Shown: in pieces, positions 46,901-59,416 of the stretch | Layout of the letters: each line of letters begins with the position of its first letter | Position numbering within the stretch: the first letter of the stretch is position 1 | Assembly (NCBI RefSeq): GCF_032854445.1 | Contig: NC_088300.1 | Span: forward strand, 26,767,608-26,827,607 | Direction: 5' to 3' | DNA: 60,000 bases | DNA from: Liolophura sinensis | Lineage: Eukaryota > Mollusca > Polyplacophora > Chitonida > Chitonidae | Made by a program: the position numbers and the translations under genes | The notes under the pieces: model-generated | Told to the model about the DNA's origin: nothing | What the model saw: the letters and a program-made list of their open reading frames with translations, nothing else | Database searches by the model: none

Positions 46901-49900
46901 GTGGACGAGACACAAGGAAACAGCACACCTATGAATAGAGTCATTTGTGCCAACTATTACTTCTATTTCCTTGAATGGCATAACAACTTTTAATGAGGCT
47001 ATTTCTATGAGCCTGGAGTCATTGGTGTAAACTGTTTACTTTAACAGTTTGCACAAACCGCACGCTGACAACTTTTATTGTGAACAAACCATATGCGAAC
47101 ATTGTTATTATGTGGACAAAAATTCATGCGAGTCGTCTATGATTTAAACAAGGCATGGTCTGGTGGAAACAAGGCATGGTCTGGTGGAAACAAGGCATGG
47201 TCTGGTGGAAACAAGGCATGGTCTGGTGGAAACAAGGCATGGTCTGGTGGAAACAAGGCATGGTCTGGTGGAAACAAGGCATGGTCTGGTGGAAACAAGG
47301 CATGGCCCAGAGAACACAAGATGTAGCCTAGAGGAAACAAGGCATGGCCCAGTTGAAACATCAAATGGCTCAGAGGAAACAATGATGGCCCAGAGCTCTT
47401 TGTGGGGCGAATGAACAGTTTTACAAATACATATACTTACAACGCCCAATAAGAGAGGGTTTGAGGTATCTAGATTGGCTCTCCAAGCAAAGAGTCCAGT
47501 GTAGAGAAGGAGCATTACAACCATCACACAGAGGCTAGACCCATGACCTCTGCGGTACCTGGTGGACAAAGACAGTATCACTGGGTTATGAAGTAGTGAC
47601 TGAGGGTTGAGAACAGGTTACCAAAAAATGAAAAAAAAAAAAGGCCGTCCTGTCAATTTCAGCTGAAGATCAACGTGGATGCTGGTGCAGCCTTTATGAA
47701 TTTGGCCAATCACTAGTGCTGAAAGTGTCACATGATAATTGGTTGTCACATCAGTGTGGTTTCTTATAGTTGACAGAAAGATATTGATGCATATAAACTG
47801 GATTTTGCAGTTAGTTTAAGAGTTAAACTGATGCATTTTGAACAACACATTTATGAGCAGGGAACAGAGAACTGCTGCCCATGTCACAATGCATGCATGT
47901 TTTGTGGGATACTGCGTTAATTTGTCAGGGTGAGCAGGCAAGAAAACTGCCTTGGAGAGAGTCATTGCTTGAAGAAAAATATTGTGACTTTGCATTATTT
48001 TTCTTTAGCAAAGTCAGATTTATTATGAAAATATCTCCTCAAAATCTGAATGAAAGGGTCGGTTATCAATCAGAAGGTCCTGCTATGTTTTGTGAATTCC
48101 CTAAAGTTGGTACAGCCAGCTAGGCCAAATGCTAACAGCCATGCACCGCTAAAACATGACTTGTGTCCACGAACATCGGCCAGATCGAGCGCCAATCTAA
48201 AAGAAATGTCCGCCCTTTGAACACTAAACAGAGTTGATACCCTTTGGTTGGGTATCAGGCGTTTTTGTTTGTATTTTTTCAATGTCACATTGTTTAATAC
48301 TGATGGTACAGGAGAGCTCCGGGAGAGGTTTTGTGACGTCACTCTAGACAGCTATAACATCGCAAAATGGCGTCACCAAATGAGTGGCTAGGTACTGACA
48401 TCTGTTTGCTATTTATTTTGTTGAGTGGTGTAGAATTTTTTAAATATTTTTTCGAACATTTCTGGAATACTACTTTATTAATTAATTCAGCTTTAGTGGC
48501 TGATTTTATGTTCACTTTAAGAGCTTCTTTAACTGTAGGGTCAAACAATATGAAAAAAACATACAACATTTCATTACTGAAATATGTTTAAGCCCTTAAT
48601 ATCCCAATCCTACAACTCTGATACAACAAAGGTACACGTAAAAGCTCTAACTTACCGCTTCCAGGCAACAAACAATCCGTACACTGCTAACACAGGGCAC
48701 ACAAAAGTTAACTCTGAAAACACATGCTGAATGTTGATCCTGCAAAATAGGATATATTATATCATAGCAAAGTGAAGACAAAAAGAACTGATTGTACTCT
48801 GTAAGTGTACTGGCATACAGATGATGTTAACCTACAAAGCTGTTGTTATGTATACATGAATTTAATGGACCTTTTGCTGCACCACAGCTGGGCCTCACTG
48901 GCCAAGAACTTGATTTGATGCAATCTGACTGCTGTTCAATACCACTATTCAAAAACTGTTCACTTGTACAATGGTGGTCATATTTATGGGTGTAATAAAA
49001 CAATGTGCCCGGGGGAAAACCACCCACCTTTGGCAAGTTTGTGATAATCCTTCTCACATGTGGCAGATATGCACACCACACTAGTGGAAGACAAGTGGTA
49101 CCCAATAAATGACAACATGGGTGTCATCAACAGGAACCTGTGGTTACAGCATAACATGGAAGTCTTCACATCATTTTTGGGCATCATAACACTTCTGTGG
49201 GTGACAATGTCAAATTTTTCACTCAAGAGCCTCCATGACAATCTCATATACTGTCATTCTTCAACTTTTTTTGCTCATTTTGTGTGATGCTGAGAGTTCC
49301 CTTGGTCTTACAAGGGATGGTGTTTGGAAGTAAAGATGATGTCCTACTGGAAAAATGTAAAATTCTGAATCAAAAGTAATATTTTATTACTTTTACCGTA
49401 GCTGTTTCAAGCTGTTCACATGTTTGTAAGGTGTTTATTCAGGTGTATTCTGAAGGTATTATTCTGTGTTGATTGTTAAAATTATACATTTTGTGAAGGC
49501 CTGAAACTGGCCAATCCAACCAATGTCTCCAAAATCAAATTAAAAGTGTGCATAAATTACACTGAAAGTCGATCTCTCATATGTGAAAGGGTTGAGGAAT
49601 TAGGGTAAAGTCAGATCTAGTTGAAAAGTTGAAGAAGCAGAGTAGTACGTGACCTGTACACCCGTACAGACTTCCCACTCACTACATCTAAAGATCAAAG
49701 GTGCCTCCTTTCACTGGAAAGGTAAACCCTTGGTATGGATACCCATCAAAGTCATTGTTTCAAAAGATAAATAATATCACTTTAAAGGAGAAGAAAACTT
49801 AAAAAAAAATGACACTACAGGCAGAAAAGAACATATCTTTTTCTATCTGGGGGTGCCTGCTGCATAATTTTGTGATTTTTCTTCACCATATATGTAAAGC

Positions 49901-52900
49901 CTGAAAACGACTCAGCTGGCTTAAATTGCTGAGTCCATCCCATCCTCCATCTTTAACACCCTTTATGCTAGGGGTATGTTGCCTTTCAGCGAATGAGAGT
50001 CATTAAAATTGCCGGCTTGTTCGTGTAAACTTGGAACCTGCGTCCAACATTCCGGTTTCCCAATCGTCAAGCGGAAAACTGTACTGTACTGTTCTGGGAA
50101 GAAGAGTTCTACTGGAAATGTACGAACTGCACATGGTGTGGCATTTGAGAAATAAAGATACATTAAAGATATTTATTTAGATATTTTTTTGGCAAAATAC
50201 ATACCTTAATCCAGTCAATGTGCTGCTGTCTGTTTCATCATTGGCCTGCAAGACACAAGATAACAAATTCAAACTGACGTGCTTTTGTTTTTTTTCATTT
50301 CAAAGTTTTACAAATATTAATGACTGATTATAGAAATTCCACTATTTTTAAAGCAGCAAGAGCCAATTTCACATGCAATTTTTGACATAAATGTAAATGT
50401 GTTAAAGTAAAAACTTCAACGCGCATGTAACACATTGATTAGGATATCAAACGTTCACATTTTGGTAGATTTTCCATCGTATAACCCTTTTTATTAGATT
50501 TATACAGCAGGACATACCATGGAAAGAAATTCAGAATTATTGCGCTGGTTCAGTGAAATACAAATAATGAGTTGCATTTAACTCCTAACTAAGTCCATCA
50601 CTGATCCAAACTGTTTGCCAGACAAGATAACCTGCAAATAAAGCAGTGCAAAAGTTGCCACAATGCAATGTTTGCTTGTGGATCACACATGTAAACAATG
50701 TGATATATTGAAAGTGAATTAGAAGTCCAGTAAACCAAATACATTCTTCCTTTCTATCAATAATGCATTATAAAGTACTAATAAAGTAATTCCCCCAACG
50801 ATTTGTACAGAAGAACTGAAACTACACAGTCCTTCGCATAATTATAGCCCAGTGCCATGTCTGACATTTCTTCAAACATCTAACACTGCCTAGGCAACAA
50901 GGGGGAGATAACTGACTATAAAAAAAATCAGGCTTTCTATAAAATAGAGTGCCTTGAGTGAGTGGATGGTTGAAGAGAAAGCCTGGATAAAACTGAACAT
51001 TTGATTGTTCACTCAAAGTCTGATACATGTCAGTAGACATCTGAAAGTCTCAACTCTGGGCAGATGATGTCTAAAATAACAGTGGTGTCCTTTAACTCTG
51101 AACTTGGCCGAGTTTTAAATCAACAGCCCTTAATTTAGGATCATAGCCTGTGCTCTACAACTACATGTAGATCACAGCGAACTTCTTCTGGCCTGTTGGG
51201 TGGCTACACCCAGTAAACAGGAAGAAATGTCATCACATGTCAAGTGGTGAAGAGCCATTTAGAGTTGAGAGTCAAATATGTGCATGTTACTGTTATATCT
51301 GGAACTCTTTGGCTGTTCTGTTACAGAATTGTTTGCTGAAAGACAGGCAACACCAGAGAGAAAGAGGTTTTGCAGGGCTACAAAGTTTTGTGAGGATAAC
51401 AGGTTTTGTGGGTATACCATTTTTAGGAGGCCTACAAAGTTGAGCAGGGCTATAAGGTTTTGAGGGATTACAGGGTTTTGCAGGGCTGCAAGGTTTTGTA
51501 AGGTGACAAAGTTTTGTGGGGCTATCAGGTTTTGCGAGGCTTCAATGTTCTGCAGGTCTACAAGGTTTTTTGGGGCTACAGGCTTACCAATCTAAAGGTA
51601 CCATACTCCTCCCTCAGAAGGTGGGTCAGAAAGCCTGACACTGTCCTCTGGTCTCCCCACGTCCAGCGCCCAGGCTGCAGGTATGCAGACAGAGGCAAGT
51701 ATGCATAGGGTAGGAGACCTGCCAGAAACAACCCGCTCAGCTGTATCAGTGTACGAATGGTCAACTTCTACAAAGGTAAACAAGTACAACATCAAACAAA
51801 CAACATAATCTAGACAGACTGTGATTCAGTACTGCATAGGGTCATCCATCAGATTTTTTTTGATTTTAGTTTCTTTGTTTTTTTTTTTAATTTATAAGTA
51901 CTACATTTGCTATAAAAATTTGCCTGAATGAAAAAAAACATTTTGGGAGTACTGAAAATGTAAAACATTACTTTTGGGTTTGAAATTCTTGGTATGGTAT
52001 CACTCTGCCTTCCAAACAAACCTTCAAAACATCTTTCTAAATTGAATAGGACTCTCAAAATGTGGCTAATTGAGTAACATAGCCATGATGAAAAGTTTAG
52101 GTGAAATACAGTATAAATCATGGTAACTTCTGAAAGTGGCTGCTTTTGTTTAATTACATGTAGAACACGTAATTTAACATGATTAATGTTATACTTTTAC
52201 CGACATCTTCCAGGCAGACAAAGATGTCACAAAAATATATTCTATACTTGGAATATGGTTTGAGATCAAACACCTCACTCCTTATTTCAAATCAACACAA
52301 AGTAAAAATTCCTCAACTCTTTGCTGCTGACTTTATATCTAAGACTAAATGCTCCAAAGCTTTATCTCTTCTTCACACTACAATAGTAGATACAGGGTCT
52401 AACTTTGGTCACTCTTGAGTGAATACCAAATAAATCTACAGTACCTAAAGTTCCGCCCAACCAGAAAATAGTACATAATCCTTTCAAAAAACTTACGTTT
52501 GTTGAAGATTCACGATGGCCAATACCCTGCTTCGCAAATTCATAAATGCATGTATTGGTAACTTAAATGGCGATCAATGCTGTAGGCTGCTACATGTGCT
52601 TTGTGAAACAGGCCTCTGGTGAATGAAGGGCCAAGACGCTTACCTCCAGTTTGTAGAGGGTGGCCAGGACCCACAGGGCAAAGCATGCCACGTACACGCT
52701 AATGGTGTGCTGATTGCATAAGGATAAGCCACACACAAATGCACCATATTTCGCTGCCTGTTAATAGTAAATCATAAGTTTTGGTTATAAAACATGGTTA
52801 AGTTTAGAGGGCAGATGAAACCTGAGAGCCCACAAAAGACAACCAGCCTTTAAATAGACAAGAACTAACAAACCCATGTGACGCAAGTGGGATATTCCTC

Positions 52901-55900
52901 CACAGAGTGAGCCCATGTGGGATATTCCTACACAGAGTGAGCCCATGTGGGACATTCATCCACAGAGTGAGCCCATGTGGGACATTCATCCACAGAGTGA
53001 GCCCATGTGGGATATTCATCCACAGTGAGCCCATGTGGGATATTCCTCCACAGAGTGAGCCCAACATGTTCCCATTTTGACTTCATGTAAGACCAACTAA
53101 TAGGCACTGTCAATCCTGACAATACGGCTCCAACAACAGTTGGAAACATGAATCTTAAAAATTCCCTGGCTAAGTCTGGGATTGAACCAATGCCTTGAGA
53201 GTCATTACAATCAAAAATATAAGCACATGAACTATGTGGCCACAACCAACCTCTAGTGTAGTATGCTGGATACAACATTTCCAGATAAATACACGATGTC
53301 TTTATTTTTCCAAGGAAGTAATCAATCATTATTCTACATGGTGCCACTTGTCAAAAATGTTAAACAACTTATGTTGACATTAATTTACCAATCTCTATCT
53401 CACCAAGTTGTGGATACACAAATGACACCATTTTCCTTTAGGGACATAAGTTTACAAACATTCAGCACATCAGCTTTCTTCATTGTCCGTCTACTCTAAA
53501 CAACTTTTTGTCAGACACGCGTCCATAAGCACAAATAGTTGTCTAACATTTTACGTGGCACACTGTCATTTTTTACCTCCAGCAATAAAGTAGTGACCTG
53601 CCTATTAAAATGTATGCGGTAGACTCTTTTCATGGATTCACAGAAGTCATTTTTCCACGTACTGACCACTGCTTTCTGGGTAAAAGCGAGTTTTCCTTTC
53701 AACAAGAGTTTTTTTTTTTTGTTTTGACGGATAGCATAAGATACTAAAATTGAATATTTCTGTGCTACCATCCCTCATCCTATATATGAACTCAAGCTGG
53801 CCTCCTAGTTGATATTGCAAGCTGATAATCAACGCACACAGATGTAGCAATTAATGTATTTCAGGACATCAGTTCAGTGAAGTCTGAAGGAAGACCTGCG
53901 CAGAAAGCGTACAACCTAGAGCATGTCTAGATTGACTGAGGGGCCTCCGTGGCTCAGTCGGTTAGCGCCCTAGCGCAGCGTAATAACCCAGGAGTCTCTC
54001 ACCAATGCGGTCGCTGTGAGCTCATGCTGGCTTCCTCTCCGGCCGTAAGTGGGAAGGTCTGTCAGCAACCTGCGGATGGTCATGGGTTTCCCCCGGGCTC
54101 TGCCTGGTTTCCTCCCACCATAATGCTGGCCGCCCTCGTATAATTAAAATATTCTTGAGTACGGCGTAAAACACCAATCAAATAAATAAATAAATAGATT
54201 GACTGAAACTGACAACATTAGTCACTGGTGTTGACATCACTAAAATATTCAATGGATCAAGACAGATTGGTCATGCATTAATGGTTTCTTGAATACTGTA
54301 CGTTCTCAATAAATTCAGACACAGTTTTAGAAAATGTATACCATGATGCCTTTCAGGGGCTGTTGACTTAAGTTGTACACTCATTGTGGGGGGTAGGGGA
54401 TTACTGGTAGTTAATCAGTGACTAGTTCACATCTTCGTAATGTCTCAGTGAACCATCAGCTTGGCAAGATGGGGAAAGACACTGCCGGGTTTTGAAAAGA
54501 TTTAACTTATTGTGTGATTGAATGGTTGTTTTTCAATCATGCCAATGTCATTCAAAACACTACACACATTGGTAGACCTGTATAAACTACAAAATTGCAG
54601 AAAAACAGACGTTTCAGGAATTTTCTCTTGTAACACGTGGGTGCATCACATTTGTAACATATGTATTGATAGGCTGTGCGTTGGCCAATAGAATCTCTCA
54701 TTGATATACATGACATGTTGTCAAAACATGCGGTTCTCCAAATTTGAAAGCCAATTATTTGTCATTCATAACAACTAGTGGTATTTACAACTTACACAAA
54801 GACTATCTGAAAAAATTAAGTTTATTTTTAACATCGCTGTGTAAACTGGCTGGCAGTAAAACACTATACGAGCGCACGCTAGAAATAATTCTGGAGAATC
54901 GACAACGCGACTTGATTCAAACCTTTCTTAAAGAAAATCAAAGTTTGGCACAGTTTGATATATATACACAGCTACTTACTTATTTCATGATATTCCTGAG
55001 CCCATGATATCGGCCTTGATATATGGTGTGACATACCTATGTCAGAAATGGACACACGTGTTTCCAGGCATAGCAGGCTTGGACAATTGTGATAGTTTTA
55101 TAGCCTAGTGGCCGGTGTCAGAATCTTCTCAAATATGAGGAAATCTTGGCTTGGAATCTAATTAAGAGTACCAATGTTAATAGTTCGTGTCCATTCTTGG
55201 GACTCTTGATGTGGCCAGAGGCATCTGGCGTTGGCTCCTGCTGATTAAGTCCTGTTTAAAAGCTCTTACTGCTACATTAAAAATAAAACCTTGCTCAAAC
55301 GTTTTTTCACAGTAGATAATCATTCACCCATAAGCGACTTTATGTCCTTCCGAGGATTTGGGAAAGCTCCTTAAAAATATATCATCAGCGGGATACATAC
55401 AAGCTGTGAAGTTCTGTAACATTTTAATCCCGCTTTTTGTTGTGAGTTTGTTATCTGGTAGTAATTTGTAAAAACAAGTAGCAGGTGTTGTGAATTGATA
55501 CACATTGCATATTTTGTCTCTTTCCAGTTCAACTAGGGAGTTTAAGATACTTCAGTTTAATTGAAGTCCGAATGAACTAAGTGAGGTTTCCGAGGGAAGG
55601 GTGTTGATATGTATGGTTTATGGTGTGTATGGTTACAAATGACATTCCAGAACATGTCCCAAACCTGCAGGTGCCAGATGAAATCTACATGGTTTGTATT
55701 CTCGTCAGGGAACTGGGAAATAAGACCTGTCATTTTCTCAGTTGGATCTAAACACTTGAACTTTGTTTTCTGAGCGAACATTGTTTATACATTTTCTGTG
55801 ACATTACTGATGCCGTTCACAGCAAAATGTACTCCTCAGAACTTGATATTCTCTCAAGGTCATCTGGTATGTATATCAGTGGGTTTTGAAGGCATTTGTA

Positions 55901-58900
55901 TGGTAAAGTTTAAAGCCCGGTTTAGCTAATTTAATGACATATATACATGAATGTACGTGTATTTCTAAGTTTTTCTTGAAATGCCTGTGGTAATATGTTG
56001 CAAAAAAATCTTTTTAAAATTAATCCAAAAAGAGTGTAGCCTCCCCACCCTCACTGAGACTCAGCTGTCAGATTTATGTCATGTTCCCACCAAAGTAGAC
56101 AAGTGGTCTGTAAAAAATGAAAAGTCTGCCAAATCGATGTGTTCATTATCGTTATGGGTGTTTCATCCCCATGTGTAAGGCACCATTATTATTTCAATGA
56201 TCAAATGGCAATCACCCATGTTCCATTCTTGCATGGAGCCCATACATGAGTGAGGAGTACGACAAGCGGTTGGTAGATTCAAGACAATCCTGCGAATACT
56301 AGTATAAAGAGAAAGATATATTTTCACTAGATTAATAATCCGGTATCAATATTTTTATCCTTACTGAAAAATGACATCACAAGTTGCCTTCTACAAGCTG
56401 TCAGGAAAGGCTGGCTTTCTAGGCCAGGGTAGGCCTTTACTCCAGCTGGGCCAGCTGGCAAGGTGATGTCACCCGCGGTGAGTGCTCCCCGGTGACGTCT
56501 CTGATCTACCTCCTACTTTCAATGTGTCTCAATTAGCAAGTGTTTGTAATTATTGAGAAGGTACAGTATGTGGTTGTCACTTACAGTCTCTGTAAAAGGA
56601 AAAGTCAAACATGATCCACAGATGAATGTTCTGTGCATTATCTAAATTGTCTTGAAATATTATCCTTACCCAAAATAAACAAAGATTTCAATGAACAAAA
56701 GCAGTTCAAAACGAAGCCTTATTTGACTTACTGACAGGGCACTAATCACATGAAATTTACCATGAAAATCAGCCACCTATAATGAAAAAATAATGAGACC
56801 CACAAATAGTGACTTACCCTATGGAGTATTAACTATAATGATTTTTAAATAGAGACATATTTAGATGAATACGGCTGGATCTCAACAGTCTAATATTTTA
56901 ATTTCGCTGCTAAAACCGTTTATCAAACTTCAGATTCACGAAACCGAAACCTGAATGCAAACAGCGTGCTTGCCTTGAAAGAAGCTGTTGATATTAGCGC
57001 CACCTGACATCAGGGGGAGGAAACCATTCAGACAGTGTTCGCTCACATGCAGACACTCACACTAGGATAATATCAAAAACAGAATGATTGGAAGCAGAAG
57101 TAGGTCGAATTATTTGTGAGAACTGATTTGGCAGATACCAAAGAAGCTTACTATGTGTCATGTTTGATGTCATACGCCCCTCCACATGAACAGGTTGCCT
57201 TGCGGAATCTTAGATATGTTCAAATTTAAATGTTTCTTTACTAAACAACCTCAAATTGAAGAAATATAACCAGTTATTGAGCTTTTAATTAAATTGACGG
57301 ATTGAATATCGGCTCATCCAGACGACTTCTATGAACTCCTGTTTTTTTTTCACTGGTCTAGATTAACTGCTGTACATGAACATGTGAGGACTGAATACCG
57401 ACCCTCAGTTTATAGCTGCTTCTACTGGACTCAAACCACGCTGCTAGAACCATGAGAAGAGCCACGAACAGGTTGTTGAGGGCAAACACCTCAGCCACAA
57501 CGGAATAGAACCATGCCACGCGGCTTGCTGAGAACAGACTCACGGCTAGCAACCCTGAACTCCAGCAACCAGTCTGCCTGTAAATACACAACAAGGACAA
57601 TCATCCGTGTTCAAATAGGCCTGTAGATATCATCACATGGGTTGAAGTAAGAGTGGGGCGGGGGTGGGACGAGGATGGGTGCAGGGTGATGAATGTCGTT
57701 GCAACCCTAGGTTTTTTAAAAAAAAAAAACCAAAAAAAAAACCAAACTATTCCAGAAAATATATTTACCATATGTCTTTTATGTCCCACCATTAACGCGA
57801 ATTATCAGCAAGTCATACAAGATATTTTTCAGTTATTTGCTGCATTGACCTTGATGCAGATTGAAAATGGTAACTTTATGGTGATTTTATTTCTTGATTT
57901 ATTCATTCAATAACTGTTGCACTTACATGATGGCATTCAGTTTTATGAGTGGAGGAAACAGTAGAGCCTGTGGTAAACCATGGGCCTTTATCATACGGTA
58001 TACGGACTTCTATCAAGAATTTGATCTTTTGAGTTGTCAACTCACCGAATCACAGCCAGCATGAGAAGGCCAGCTGATGTGGCGGAGTAGATGGCGTTTA
58101 ACAGGTTTACTCTCCAGGCTACATTAGACATGGGCAGCATCTCTATGATAACTTTGGCGGTCATGGTAAACAATGGATATCCAGGGGGATGCGCTACCTG
58201 AAACAAAAAATTTGTTGATTTCATGAGACAAATTTTCCAGGGTGTCCAATCTTAAGGTTAGAGCAAAACTGGAGTGTTTGGATTAACGTGACTCACAAGC
58301 CTTTGGCAAATGACTGACACACTGCATGTACACGTTTTACATCATACTTAACAATTTTTCAGTCGTATGATGACTTATTTTCTTTATTTAATTGATTGGT
58401 GTTTTACGCTGTACACTGGAATATTTCCCTCATATGACGTTGGCCAGCATTATGATGGGAGGAAACCGGGCATAGACGAGGGAAACCCACAACAATCTGC
58501 AGCAGTCATATGATGGCGAAGAATCCTTAGATCTGTGTACATGTACAATACTGTGCCAACCCATCCTATTTCCTTGCTCCAACCTCTCAGTGCTAAGTGC
58601 TAAGCGCCAAGCGCCAGGCACCAAGTACCAACAAGTGCCATTTGTTAAGTCTTTTGTATGCCCCGATCTGGATTTGATCTCAGGTCTCCCAAATTCGAGG
58701 CGAATGCTTTAACTAACAGGCCACCAAAGCTGTCTAGGCTGACAAACTGTAGATTTCCAGATGTGGCACAGATTGTTACATGCAGAGTGAGATCAATGGA
58801 GACTGGAACTGAATTATGTCCAAGTGTCATGTAACATTACATAGTATGTTTATAGTTGTACATTTCCTAGGGCGGCGTAGTCATGTGATGTGTTCCTTTC

Positions 58901-59381
58901 AGTCACAGCTGGGCAGTGTAAATATAGAGCACCTTGTAAATTTCTAGCCAATCAGTCTCGATCGACCGGTGCTTCTGGAAAATCATCTTGTTTATGTTTT
59001 TTTTTATTCTTTGTCGAAGCTATGATGACAATACATAAGGCGGCAGATTTGTAGGTGCAGGGGAATGACAGTGGTACTTATGAACAGTGATAGACAGTGA
59101 TAAGACCGTGATATTTGGAGAACTATAAATTGCTTTTGACGGAGTGCTGGTTTATTTGAGTTACAGACAATACATCACAGCTATATTTCGAAGAAATCGT
59201 TAGTACCTTTCGAGTGGAAAAGCCGGGGTAATTTGGATTAGCCGGACCATGACTAACGGGTGATTGTTGGCGAACATTCTGCTGTTTGTGATCTGTGATT
59301 ATTGTGTATATTAACTGCTTGCTGGAGGATTTGTGGTCTCGATAGCAGAAGAGTACCAAGCTCCCTTCGTAAGAGGAGTCA

Positions 59382-59416
<35 letters not shown>

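Noticed and set aside
47093-47581. Repetitive frames ([21 protein letters not shown]) on both strands
   Set aside because: A 21-bp repeat stays open in several frames; only 47441-47558 minus is coding (TMEM260 W8).
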